DNA of 32,092 bases from an uncultured Eubacteriales bacterium (GCA_949288095.1 CASEIX010000030.1:1-32092); one strand, 5' to 3'. Positions 22,967 to 31,529 are shown, numbered from the stretch's first letter. Made by a program: numbers and translations. The notes: generated by a model from the letters alone, not told the origin.

Positions 22967-25252
22967 TTACTTACCTCCTTTCTCGCCTAATTCTTCTTCA
23001 GACAATTGTGATAAGGCAATTTGCCTATAGGTTTCATTATGTTTCATTAATTCTTCATGTGTCCCCATTCCTACCATTTTTCCTTCTTCCAAAACGATAA
23101 TTTTGTCTGCATTCAAAATGGTACTAATTCTTTGGGCAACAATAATCACGGTTTTATTTTTTGTTCTGGTAGATAGTGCTTCTCTTAAAGCACTATCTGT
23201 CTTAAAGTCTAAGGCTGAAAAACTATCATCAAATACAAAAATTTCTGGATCTTTTGCAATCGCTCTTGCGATTGATAATCTTTGTTTTTGACCACCTGAT
23301 ACATTTCCTCCACCTTGTGCAATTGGGTCTTGGTATTTGTTTTCTTTTCCTTCGATAAATTCTGTTGCTTGTGCAATCTCTGCTGCTTCCACCATTCTTT
23401 CATCTGACATGGTTTCATCTGCATATTTAATATTAGATTCGATAGTTCCTGAGAACAACACTCCTTTTTGTGGTACAAATCCAATAATATCTCTTAAATC
23501 TTTTTGTGATACATCTTTTACATTGACTCCATCTATGCACAATTCTCCCCCTGTGACATCATAAAATCTTGGTATCAAATTGACAACGGTTGATTTACCA
23601 CTTCCTGTACTACCGATAATGGCTGTTGTTTTTCCCGGTTCTGCTGTAAAGTTAATATCCTCTAAAATTTCTGTATCTGCATCTGGATATCTAAAGGAAA
23701 CATTTTTAAATTCTACTAATCCCTTTTTATCTGGATTAAATTTCTTTGTTTCTTTTTTATCTGTAATGCTTGGCTTAGCCTCTATCACTTCATTAATTCT
23801 TCTTGCAGAAACCTCTGCTCTAGGAAGCATAATAGAAATCATAGATATCATTAAGAATGCTATAACGATTTGCATTGTATATTGAATAAATGCCATCATA
23901 TCTCCCACTTGCATAACACCTTGGTCTACATTGTGACCACCTACCCAAACAATCAATATCATGATTGAGTTCATAATGAACATTAATAAAGGCATCATCA
24001 TTGACATGGCTTTATTTACGAATAAATTTGTTTTCATTAAATCTTTATTGGCTACATCAAATCTAGCTTCTTCCTTTTTCTCTTTATTAAAAGCTCTAAT
24101 AACTGGCAATCCTGTAAGGATTTCTCTTGAAACTTCATTTAATTTGTCTATTAAATCTTGCAATTTTTTAAATTTTGGCATTGCAATGGCAAATAAAGTT
24201 CCTACAATCAATAAAATTGCTAATATTGCTATTCCAATAATCCATGCCATCGAATTATCTGTTGTTGTTAATACTCTAAGGAATCCTCCTATACCAATAA
24301 TTGGTGCATATACAACTACCCTAAATAATATGGTAATTAACATTTGTATTTGTTGCACATCATTGGTACTACGTGTAATTAAGGATGCTGTTGAAAATTG
24401 ATTTAATTCTGCATTGGAAAATGTCATGACTTTTTTAAATACTTTTTCTCTTAATGTTTTTCCTAATTTAGCTGCTACTCTTGATGATAATAACATAATC
24501 GTTACTGCGCATACCATTGTAATTAATGCAATTCCTAGCATTTGTAAACCAGTTTTTAAAATATAGTTATTTTGAATGTCATCTGTGTTAATTCCCGCAT
24601 TGATATAGATTTGTTTTACAGATGAAACTGCTGCTTGTTCTTTGATAGAATCACTCATGTCTTCCATCTTTTTCGTAAATTCTGATAAAACTTGATTTCT
24701 TTGTTCTTCTGGCATTTGCTCAATCATTTCCATTAGAGACATATTTTGAATATATTGTCTTTGTACTTCTGGAACTTGTTGTAATAATTGTTCTTTTATT
24801 TGATTGGCTGTTTCTTCATTTGTAATAGCTGTTAATTCCATTAATGGATTTATCATGATTCCTGATAAACTTTCTTCTTGCTCTTCACTTAAATCTTTTA
24901 ATATATAAATGGTATCCTGTTTGGTTTCATACTCTTTTCCAAAATATTCTTTTATAACTTGCTCTTCATGTTTTTCCTGTGTTTCATATGTATTGTTCGT
25001 TGTTGAAACCATTGTATAATTTTCTAATATTTCATCATCTTTATCTGTAAAGATTAACATATTGTCCATATCTTCTTTGGAAATAATTTCTGGTATAGGA
25101 CTGGTAATTCCACCAGCTTGTATACCTTCATTTACAATTTTTGAAGTATAATCTGGTAATGCTAAATCTGTTGCTGCTTGTATACAAAGTAAGATAACAA
25201 TTACAATAACTGCTCCTAGTGACTTTTTTAAGTTTTTTAATACTTTTAGCAT
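22967..25252 (-). CDS. ABC exporter half-transporter, degenerate-site subunit with large extracellular loop
   Basis: A 761-residue half-transporter. The first membrane segment (about 12-30) is followed by a hydrophilic region of about 200 residues (about 31-235), predicted outside the cell, rich in Glu and Gln. The remaining membrane segments and the ATPase follow. The Walker A is GSTGSGKST and the signature VSGGQ is canonical. The Walker B ends FVFDDS, so Asp replaces the catalytic Glu, and the H-loop His is Gln (VAQRIS). This is the non-hydrolysing site of a heterodimer. BmrD-like subunits carry a comparable extracellular domain. An AGGAGAGA site precedes the ATG. It is the first gene of the operon. 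Confidence 0.92.
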   Translation of the reverse strand: MLKVLKNLKKSLGAVIVIVILLCIQAATDLALPDYTSKIVNEGIQAGGITSPIPEIISKEDMDNMLIFTDKDDEILENYTMVSTTNNTYETQEKHEEQVIKEYFGKEYETKQDTIYILKDLSEEQEESLSGIMINPLMELTAITNEETANQIKEQLLQQVPEVQRQYIQNMSLMEMIEQMPEEQRNQVLSEFTKKMEDMSDSIKEQAAVSSVKQIYINAGINTDDIQNNYILKTGLQMLGIALITMVCAVTIMLLSSRVAAKLGKTLREKVFKKVMTFSNAELNQFSTASLITRSTNDVQQIQMLITILFRVVVYAPIIGIGGFLRVLTTTDNSMAWIIGIAILAILLIVGTLFAIAMPKFKKLQDLIDKLNEVSREILTGLPVIRAFNKEKKEEARFDVANKDLMKTNLFVNKAMSMMMPLLMFIMNSIMILIVWVGGHNVDQGVMQVGDMMAFIQYTMQIVIAFLMISMISIMLPRAEVSARRINEVIEAKPSITDKKETKKFNPDKKGLVEFKNVSFRYPDADTEILEDINFTAEPGKTTAIIGSTGSGKSTVVNLIPRFYDVTGGELCIDGVNVKDVSQKDLRDIIGFVPQKGVLFSGTIESNIKYADETMSDERMVEAAEIAQATEFIEGKENKYQDPIAQGGGNVSGGQKQRLSIARAIAKDPEIFVFDDSFSALDFKTDSALREALSTRTKNKTVIIVAQRISTILNADKIIVLEEGKMVGMGTHEELMKHNETYRQIALSQLSEEELGEKGGK

Positions 25253-25320
25253 ATCTCTCTCCTTCTTTCCTTTATTTAGATTTTTAGGATATATCTATAA
25301 ACCATTTTTAGACAAAATTA

Positions 25321-25367
25321 AATGACACTGTATATTTTATTATATGTGACACAGTGTCATTAGTCAA
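25321..25367 (-). promoter_or_regulatory. Promoter and palindromic operator of the ABC exporter operon
   Basis: On the minus strand: TTGACT (25367-25362), a 17-base spacer and consensus TATAAT (25344-25339). The perfect palindrome TGACACAGTGTCA (25347-25359) fills the spacer. A second inverted copy of one arm, AATGACACTGT (25321-25331), lies just past the -10 box and pairs with ACAGTGTCATT (25351-25361). This placement is typical of a repressor operator (TetR or MarR type). No such regulator gene is in the window. Confidence 0.7.
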
Positions 25368-25406
25368 TATTTATATTGTGAAATTTTTGTGAATTTTATT
25401 TGATGT

Positions 25407-26066
25407 TTACATTTTTCTAAACACACCCGCAACTTTTCCCAATATCTCGCACTCTGGTACAATAATGGGATCCATTGTAGAATTTTCTGGTTGTAGTCTG
25501 ATATGGTCTGCTTCTTTATAAAATGTTTTAACTGTTGCTTCATCGCCAATTAAGGCAACAACAATTTCTCCATTATTGGCTGTATTTTGTCTTTTTACAA
25601 GAATATAGTCTCCATCTAAAATTCCTGCTTCAATCATACTTTCTCCTCTAACAGTTAGCATAAAGCTTTCTGAATTTCCAACAAAATCAATTGGAATTGG
25701 AAAAGTATCTGTTACATTTTCTACTGCTAATATTGGCTCCCCTGCTGTTATTTTTCCGATAATAGGAACTTCAACTAATTCTTTTTGTGTATAGAAATCT
25801 TTACTTGATGTTACTTTAGACTCTCCAGAAGCGCCTTTTAATAATCTTAAAGTTCTTCCTTTTTTATCTTTTTTCTTAATATATCCTTTTTCTTCTAGTT
25901 TGGCTAAATAACCATGCACAGTTGCTGTTGAGTTCAATCCAACAGCTTTTCCAATTTCTCTTACTGATGGTGGATATCCTTGTGTCATGATTTGTTTTTC
26001 AATAAAATGTAAAATTGATTTTTCTCTTCTATTTAATTCAGGTTTCTTTTTTGGCATTTTCTTCAC
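25407..26066 (-). CDS. lexA: LexA SOS repressor
   Basis: A 219-residue protein of full length. The N-terminal winged helix-turn-helix is at about 12-62 ([20 protein letters not shown]). The autocleavage site is Ala108-Gly109 (ITAGEP). The catalytic dyad is Ser143 in GESMI and Lys180 in ATVKTF. LexA represses DNA-damage genes and is cut when RecA is activated. The frame starts with GTG at 26066 six bases after AGGAG; an ATG at 26057 with GGAG eight bases upstream is an equal alternative. It is transcribed from its own promoter with a possible LexA box. Confidence 0.96.
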   Translation of the reverse strand: MKKMPKKKPELNRREKSILHFIEKQIMTQGYPPSVREIGKAVGLNSTATVHGYLAKLEEKGYIKKKDKKGRTLRLLKGASGESKVTSSKDFYTQKELVEVPIIGKITAGEPILAVENVTDTFPIPIDFVGNSESFMLTVRGESMIEAGILDGDYILVKRQNTANNGEIVVALIGDEATVKTFYKEADHIRLQPENSTMDPIIVPECEILGKVAGVFRKM

Positions 26067-26087
26067 TCCATTCTCCTATTTTGTCTC

Positions 26088-26126
26088 ATCATATCATACA
26101 AACAAAAAAATGTCAAACATAAGTTT
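26088..26126 (-). promoter_or_regulatory. lexA promoter with a possible LexA (DinR) box
   Basis: On the minus strand: TTGACA (26116-26111), a 17-base spacer and TATGAT (26093-26088). The sequence AAACTTATGTTT (26126-26115) overlaps the -35 box. It resembles the Firmicutes GAAC-N4-GTTC box, with the outer base on each side changed. A further half-site, CGAAC, lies at about 26146-26150. This fits autoregulation but is not a perfect site. Confidence 0.55.
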
Positions 26127-26158
26127 TGATTTTTTTAATTTTTTTCGAACATATTTTT

Positions 26159-26617
26159 CTATATTTTTCTTTCTTGTAAATCTTGTACAAATTTTTCCTT
26201 TATTTCTAAGGGTAATAAAATTAAGTCAGATATTTTTTCTCTTCCCACAATTTCTGGAATGTATTCTCCTGAATCTTTATATTCTGGATTATTTGAAAAT
26301 TCTTCTCCATCGCCTGTTCCAAATTCTCCATCTACATATTCACATAAAAAGAAATATTCTTTCATATTGACTCTACTATTTTCTAATTCATACAATTTTC
26401 TCACTACTTTTACATGTATACCAAATTCTTCTTTGATTTCTCTTATCACACCTTCTTCTAATGTTTCTCCCCCTTCTAAGTGTCCTCCGGGAAAAGTATA
26501 GTATTCTTGATAATCTTTATTTCTTATGACATTTTTTCTATGCATTAATACAAATCCACCATTCATGGGAACAATGCCTGCTACTCTTACTGTCAATTGA
26601 TTAATTTTCTCCACCAT
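26159..26617 (-). CDS. Nudix hydrolase
   Basis: A 152-residue protein with the Nudix box at about 44-66: GGHLEGGETLEEGVIREIKE followed by EFGI, which fits G-x5-E-x7-R-E-U-x-E-E-x-G-U. Nudix enzymes hydrolyse nucleoside diphosphates linked to another group, often as house-cleaning enzymes for oxidised nucleotides. The substrate is not evident. Placement next to lexA suggests, weakly, nucleotide-pool sanitation. It has its own promoter, so it is not in an operon with lexA. An AGGAGG site precedes the ATG. Confidence 0.92.
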   Translation of the reverse strand: MVEKINQLTVRVAGIVPMNGGFVLMHRKNVIRNKDYQEYYTFPGGHLEGGETLEEGVIREIKEEFGIHVKVVRKLYELENSRVNMKEYFFLCEYVDGEFGTGDGEEFSNNPEYKDSGEYIPEIVGREKISDLILLPLEIKEKFVQDLQERKI

Positions 26618-26646
26618 ATTAAAAACCTCCTATATAATATACTGAT

Positions 26647-26675
26647 ATTATACAAAAGGTCTTTTATTTTTTCAA
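26647..26675 (-). promoter_or_regulatory. Promoter of the Nudix gene
   Basis: On the minus strand: TTGAAA (26675-26670), a 17-base spacer and TATAAT (26652-26647). It starts 4 bases after the stop codon of the pilin-like gene. Confidence 0.65.
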
Positions 26676-26678
26676 ATT

Positions 26679-28190
26679 TTATTTTTCAAATGTTGGTAAA
26701 CCATTAGAATCTAACTTCCATGTATATAATTCTATTGCATAATCATTTTTATGTTCTTTGACATATGTATTTAATTTGTTTATGACACTTTCATCTCCTT
26801 TAGAAAATGCAATGGAATTTTCATTTGCTATAACTTTTTCATTTACTATGGTATCTAAATAGTAACAATTTTGAAGTCCTACTATTGCTTCTCCAGATGC
26901 ATAATAAAAATTTCCTACTGTAAGTGTTTTCGATATAATTTCTCCTATACTACATGAATTAATTATATTTCTAGTTCCTTTACTATGATATGCTGTTCCT
27001 ATTATTCCGCTTGATGTATGGTATCCAACACTTGTTCCATTTGTAATAATTTCTCCTTTATTATATGAATTTACTATTGTTATAGAACCACCTGCATCAA
27101 CATATGCCACTATCCCACCAGCTCTACCACTACTTTCTATCATTGATAAGTTATAACAATTTATAATTTTTCCTGCAGATGCTATATTAGCAATTCCTCC
27201 AACTTGCGTTCCCTTAATTTTCCCTGAAACATAGCAATTATAAAAATCAGTAAAATAACTATCTTTAACTATTCCTCCAACCTCTCCACTTATGATATCT
27301 ACATTGGTTAATCCTAGATTTTTTATTGTCGCTGTATTTAATTTATTGAATAACCCTCCTCCATCTTCTATATTTTCATATAAATTCTGTATTTCATAAT
27401 TTTGCCCATCAAATATTCCTGCAAACGCTTGTGTCCTAAGCACATTAGAATCACTGATTGGCATAAAGCCTACTCCCCTCTTGTCCATTAGCAAATCTCT
27501 TAGATTTTGTGTACTATTTTCATCTATTACATATGCTTCTGCCTCTTCATCATAACGCCATGTCATTGATAAATCTGCATATGATACTGTCGAATTAAAA
27601 TTTAAAGTTTGAGTTAGTATAAAATTTTTGCCTGAAAATGTATTTCTTTCTGCTTCTTTTATTTCTCCATTTTCTATATAATTTCCTTTTCCTCTTGATA
27701 TATTAGATAATACTACTAAATCTTCTATGCAAGAAATTTCATATGGATGATCTGTACTTCCGTCTAATGTTTCTCCTTCTTCTCCTATTGTAAAATCTCC
27801 TGGATTTTTGTCTTTATTAACAGGATATTCTCCTTCTACATTTCCATCTTTATCCACTATATAGTATCGATTACTATCAATAAATATAACTTCAATTTCA
27901 TCTCCTATATCTGTTGCCTTTGTTTTTCCTTCTTCTGTTTCTTTGTCTAATTCATCCTGTAATTCACTTTCTTCAATATTTCCATACTTGTTATTCCCCA
28001 TTGCTTGCACAGTTGCTTTTTCTACTATCTCCTTTTCATTAGCTATTTCTGTTTCCTCTTTTGCTTGTTCTGCATTTCCTATAATTCCATTATCTCCTGT
28101 TATCGCATTTATGGTAATTCCTGCTAAGATTAATAATACAATAATGGTTATTACTAAAGCCAATAATGTGATTCCTGTTTCCTTTTTCAT
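26679..28190 (-). CDS. Pilin-like secreted protein with a beta-repeat region
   Basis: A 503-residue protein. It begins MKKETGITLLALVITIIVLL followed by ILAGITI, a prepilin-type signal. The prepilin peptidase would cut between Gly6 and Ile7, and the hydrophobic stretch forms the pilin helix. The usual glutamate at mature position 5 is replaced by Ala. The rest holds short repeats with GGI and YN/SYNKG patterns (about 300-440), like GLUG-type beta-solenoid adhesins. It probably reaches the surface via a prepilin peptidase and a pilus or pseudopilus system; the Tad-like locus at 1-2829 is one candidate. An AGAGGT site precedes the ATG. Confidence 0.7.
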   Translation of the reverse strand: MKKETGITLLALVITIIVLLILAGITINAITGDNGIIGNAEQAKEETEIANEKEIVEKATVQAMGNNKYGNIEESELQDELDKETEEGKTKATDIGDEIEVIFIDSNRYYIVDKDGNVEGEYPVNKDKNPGDFTIGEEGETLDGSTDHPYEISCIEDLVVLSNISRGKGNYIENGEIKEAERNTFSGKNFILTQTLNFNSTVSYADLSMTWRYDEEAEAYVIDENSTQNLRDLLMDKRGVGFMPISDSNVLRTQAFAGIFDGQNYEIQNLYENIEDGGGLFNKLNTATIKNLGLTNVDIISGEVGGIVKDSYFTDFYNCYVSGKIKGTQVGGIANIASAGKIINCYNLSMIESSGRAGGIVAYVDAGGSITIVNSYNKGEIITNGTSVGYHTSSGIIGTAYHSKGTRNIINSCSIGEIISKTLTVGNFYYASGEAIVGLQNCYYLDTIVNEKVIANENSIAFSKGDESVINKLNTYVKEHKNDYAIELYTWKLDSNGLPTFEK

Positions 28191-28248
28191 CTTTTATACC
28201 TCTTTTCCTTAGTTTTCTACCTTTCTATTCATTTTTAAAATTTCCTTC

Positions 28249-28440
28249 AGTCAAATACTTAAGGTATAAAAGAAAAAGCCGAAAATGTTTGATATATTTA
28301 CCATATTAAACATTTCCGGTTTTCTTTTTTTATAATTTGAAAGTTCTTTTATCTTTATTTTTTTATCTTTTCTACCTATTGACTTTCTTATTGTTTATTG
28401 ATACTATATGTTTAGTTTTTACATCGTTAAGTATTTGACT
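28249..28440. repeat. Possible 192-bp MITE-like unit between divergent genes
   Basis: The intergenic stretch 28191-28616 holds no gene that I can support. It contains a perfect 14-bp inverted repeat, AGTCAAATACTTAA (28249-28262) and TTAAGTATTTGACT (28427-28440). Between these ends lies an imperfect palindrome at 28268-28330 (AAAAGAAAAAGCCG... to ...CGGTTTTCTTTTTT) that could also work as a terminator. Whether this is a mobile element or part of two promoters is not clear. Confidence 0.45.
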
Positions 28441-28453
28441 TAACGATTTTTTT
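28423..28453 (+). terminator. Terminator-like hairpin upstream of the DUF4912 gene
   Basis: A perfect 10-bp stem, ATCGTTAAGT (28423-28432) with ACTTAACGAT (28438-28447), a 5-base loop, and a run of T after it. There is no plus-strand gene upstream, so it either ends a small unknown RNA or guards the promoter. Its stem shares bases with the right inverted repeat of the 28249-28440 unit. Confidence 0.6.
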
Positions 28454-28548
28454 GCATATTAAATTTTATTTTTCTCAATTATTTTTATAATAAATTTCTT
28501 AAGAAAAATTTATATTCAAAAATAAATTCAAAAAATCATATTATCCCC

Positions 28549-28575
28549 TTGAATTTCTTTTTTATTTAGTATAAT
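28549..28575 (+). promoter_or_regulatory. Possible promoter of the DUF4912-GH57 operon
   Basis: TTGAAT (28549-28554), a 15-base spacer and TATAAT (28570-28575), about 40 bases upstream of the ATG. The spacer is short, so the -35 is tentative. Confidence 0.4.
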
Positions 28576-28616
28576 ATATAAAGGAAATATTAGAGATTTA
28601 CATAGGAGGATATAGA

Positions 28617-29633
28617 ATGCCAAGAAAAACAAAAGAAATAAATGAAGAAACAAATGCAGTTATATCAACGAAAAAAACAGCAACAACCAAAAAAGAACCA
28701 GCTAAAAAAGCAACCAAATCTGTTGCTAAAAAATCAACTGCAAAAAAAGATGTTGTTGCAAAAACAGATACAAAAAAATCTACTACTAAGAAAAGTGTAG
28801 CAAAAAAATCATCTGCTACTTCTAAAACTGTTGCAAAAAAAACAACAGCTAAAACAACAGCAGTTAAATCAACAACATCAAAGAAATCAACATCTGCAAA
28901 AAAGAAACCAGCTACAAAATCACCAACTAAAAAGGCAACTACAAAAACAGTAGCTAAAAAATCTACTGCTAAAAAAACCACTACCTCAAAAAGAAAAAGT
29001 AGTACAACAAAAAAAGCAAAAGTAGATATTGTAGAATATTATGATTTACCATATCGTTATAATCAAACTGTTGTAAAAGTATTGGCACAAACTCCTACCA
29101 ATTTATTTATTTATTGGGATATCTCTGATAAAGATAGAGAAAATTATAAAAAACAATATGGTGAAAACTTTTTTGAAACAACAAAACCAGTTTTAATTAT
29201 CCACAATACCACCATGAATTACAGCTTTGAAGTTGATATTAATGATTTTGCAAATAGTTGGTATCTTCATGTAAATGATGCCAAATGTGATTATAAAATT
29301 GAATTAGGTAGACGTCCTATTAAAGAAATTTCAAAAATTGATACAGATTATATTTATATATCTACCTCAAATGATATTGAGTCACCAAATGACCATATCT
29401 TATTTAATAAAGAACAAAAAATGGTATATTTTAGGAATGTAAAAACTGGTGTCCAAATTGAAAAACCAATTTCAGCAAATATTTCCTTTATCAGAAATAT
29501 GGGCAAAATATATAATATTTATGATATGTATAAAGCAATGTATCAAAATGAAAATATTGAAGAAATTTACGATGTATCTAATCCTTCTTCTGATAATCCA
29601 TCATCAGGAAATCTTTCTTCAAAATTCAAATAA
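28617..29633 (+). CDS. DUF4912 protein with a histone-like N-terminal tail
   Basis: A 338-residue protein. Residues about 10-138 are a low-complexity Lys/Ala/Thr/Ser stretch with AKK and TKK repeats, resembling histone-H1-like bacterial tails. Residues about 142-290 match DUF4912: DLPYRYNQTVVKVLAQTPTN, then LFIYWDIS and a following Ig-like beta fold. DUF4912 proteins often sit beside GH57 (DUF1957) branching enzymes in Clostridia, as here. The C-terminus is a Ser/Asn/Pro-rich linker. A strong AGGAGGA lies 6 bases before the ATG. The function is not known; carbohydrate binding is plausible from context only. The tail would bind polyanions such as nucleic acids or wall polymers. Confidence 0.8.
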   Translation: MPRKTKEINEETNAVISTKKTATTKKEPAKKATKSVAKKSTAKKDVVAKTDTKKSTTKKSVAKKSSATSKTVAKKTTAKTTAVKSTTSKKSTSAKKKPATKSPTKKATTKTVAKKSTAKKTTTSKRKSSTTKKAKVDIVEYYDLPYRYNQTVVKVLAQTPTNLFIYWDISDKDRENYKKQYGENFFETTKPVLIIHNTTMNYSFEVDINDFANSWYLHVNDAKCDYKIELGRRPIKEISKIDTDYIYISTSNDIESPNDHILFNKEQKMVYFRNVKTGVQIEKPISANISFIRNMGKIYNIYDMYKAMYQNENIEEIYDVSNPSSDNPSSGNLSSKFK

Positions 29634-29637
29634 TCTT

Positions 29638-29681
29638 GAGGCACTTGAGGTTGCAATTCAAAAGTGTCTCATTCATTTTTT
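29638..29681 (+). terminator. Hairpin between the DUF4912 and GH57 genes
   Basis: GAGGCACTT (29638-29646) pairs, with one G-U pair, with AAGTGTCTC (29662-29670), followed by ATTCATTTTTT. It could act as a partial terminator that reduces GH57 expression. Confidence 0.5.
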
Positions 29682-29751
29682 AATTTGTATCTATAAATTA
29701 AAAAATAATATTTTACAGAAAAATTTTAGTAACAATAAAAGGAGAATTTCA

Positions 29752-31338
29752 ATGCAAGAGAAAAAAGGATATGTTAGTTTTGTTCTTCATGCACATCTTC
29801 CATTTATCCATCATCCTGAAAGTGATGATTATTTAGAAGAATCTTGGTTATATGAAGCAATATCTGAAACTTATATACCATTATTAACAAATTTTCAAAA
29901 ACTAGTAGATGAAGGTGTTAATTTTAGGATCACAATGTCTATGACCCCTCCTCTACTTTCTATGTTAGATAATAAATTATTACAAAGAAAATATATTCGT
30001 TATTTAAAACAAATGATTGAATTATCTGGAAAAGAAATTAAAAGAACTGCTGGTGATGAGCGTTTAAATCACTTAGCACATTACTATTATGATAGATATT
30101 CAAATGATTTACATTTATTTAAAGATGTTTATAAATGTAATTTAATTCAAGGTTTTAAACATTTTCAAGATATTGGTGTATTAGAAATTATTACTTGTGG
30201 TGCAACACATGGATATTTTCCAATATTATATGTTAATGAAAAAACCGTAAAAGCACAAATTGCTGTTGGTGTACAAACATATGAAAGATATTTTGGAAGA
30301 AAACCTCGTGGTATTTGGCTTCCTGAATGTGGTTATGTACCAGAAGCTGATAAATATCTAAAAGAATTTGGAATTGATTATATTATCACTGAAACACATG
30401 GTATTTTATATGCAGACCCTACACCTTTGTATGGTACCTTTGCTCCTATTGTTTCCCCAGAAGGTGTGATTGCTTTTGGTAGAGACATAGAATCTTCAAG
30501 ACAAGTATGGAGTTCTATTAATGGTTACCCAGGTGATTTTAATTACAGAGAATTTTACCGTGATATTGGTTATGAAGCTGATTATGACTATATCAAACCA
30601 TATATTGCCCATAACGGTGTTAGAGTTCATACAGGTATCAAATATTATAGAATCACAGGAAAAACAGAATTTAAAGATTATTACAATCTTCAATGGGCAA
30701 AAGATTCTGCTGAAAAGCAAGCTGGTCATTTCTTTGATTCTAGAAATGCCCAAATTGAAAATCTTGCCCAATATACAGAAAATCCGCCAATTATATTATG
30801 CCCTTATGATGCTGAATTATATGGTCATTGGTGGTATGAAGGACCTTATTGGTTATATGTTTTATTTAAAAAAATCTATTATGATGATTGTAATTTTGAA
30901 CTAATTACACCATCTGAATATATTGATAAATATCCAAATATGCAAGTTGCTTCCCCTTGTCGTTCTAGCTGGGGTGCTAATGGATATAGCGAGGTATGGT
31001 TAAATCAAACAAATGACTATGCCCATAGACATCTTCATGTTGCAGGTGATAGAATGTGTGAACTTGCTCATTTATATCCAAATGCAAAAGGATTGAAGAA
31101 AAAAGCTTTAAATCAATGTGCTAGAGAATTGTTATTAGCACAAAGTAGTGATTGGCTATTTATTATCACAAATGGTACAATGGTAGATTACGCCAAAAAA
31201 AGAATCAAAGATCATATTGGTCGATTTACAAAATTGTATTATCAAATAAAAGAAAATAATATTGATGAAGATTTCTTAAAAGATATTTCTAAAAAAGACT
31301 GTGTCTTTCCAGACATTGATTACATGATTTATTATTAA
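29752..31338 (+). CDS. GH57 (DUF1957) glucan branching-type enzyme
   Basis: A 528-residue protein of the usual GH57 branching enzyme length. The N-terminal (beta/alpha)7 barrel has VLHAHLPFI, with the conserved HxH, at 12-19. The nucleophile Glu192 sits in GIWLPECGY. The acid Asp353 is in CPYDAELYGHWW, closely matching the known archaeal GH57 branching enzyme positions. A helical C-terminal domain contains SSDWLF. The enzyme would form alpha-1,6 branches in an alpha-glucan, possibly with the GT4 protein encoded at 8737. I chose the ATG at 29752, seven bases after AGGAGA; the frame is open to 29449 without a better start. Confidence 0.92.
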   Translation: MQEKKGYVSFVLHAHLPFIHHPESDDYLEESWLYEAISETYIPLLTNFQKLVDEGVNFRITMSMTPPLLSMLDNKLLQRKYIRYLKQMIELSGKEIKRTAGDERLNHLAHYYYDRYSNDLHLFKDVYKCNLIQGFKHFQDIGVLEIITCGATHGYFPILYVNEKTVKAQIAVGVQTYERYFGRKPRGIWLPECGYVPEADKYLKEFGIDYIITETHGILYADPTPLYGTFAPIVSPEGVIAFGRDIESSRQVWSSINGYPGDFNYREFYRDIGYEADYDYIKPYIAHNGVRVHTGIKYYRITGKTEFKDYYNLQWAKDSAEKQAGHFFDSRNAQIENLAQYTENPPIILCPYDAELYGHWWYEGPYWLYVLFKKIYYDDCNFELITPSEYIDKYPNMQVASPCRSSWGANGYSEVWLNQTNDYAHRHLHVAGDRMCELAHLYPNAKGLKKKALNQCARELLLAQSSDWLFIITNGTMVDYAKKRIKDHIGRFTKLYYQIKENNIDEDFLKDISKKDCVFPDIDYMIYY

Positions 31339-31340
31339 AA

Positions 31341-31440
31341 TGATTTTGGGGACGGAGCAAAAAATCATCATTTATTTTATAAAAAAGTTTATTAAAAATC
31401 TTTATAAAAATGATGATTTTTTGCTCCGTCCCCAAAATCA
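31341..31440. repeat. REPIN-like perfect palindrome (copy E)
   Basis: Perfect 31-bp arms at 31341-31371 and 31410-31440, starting TGATTTTGGGGACGGAGCAA, separated by 38 bases. It begins three bases after the GH57 stop codon, and could also serve as a terminator. The GGGGACGGAG/CTCCGTCCCC core links it to the other GGGAC-ended palindromes. Confidence 0.75.
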
Positions 31441-31529
31441 TCACTTAATTTTTTTCTTATCATATAATAATGTATAAGTTTTTTAAGTTTGGTAGATACT
31501 AGTTTTATGAGAAAGGGGTATTTTTGTAT

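Noticed and set aside
28598..28981. Minus-strand 127-codon frame, Val/Phe/Ala-rich.
   Set aside because: It is the antisense of the Lys/Ala/Thr repeat region of the DUF4912 gene; the repeats keep the opposite strand free of stops.
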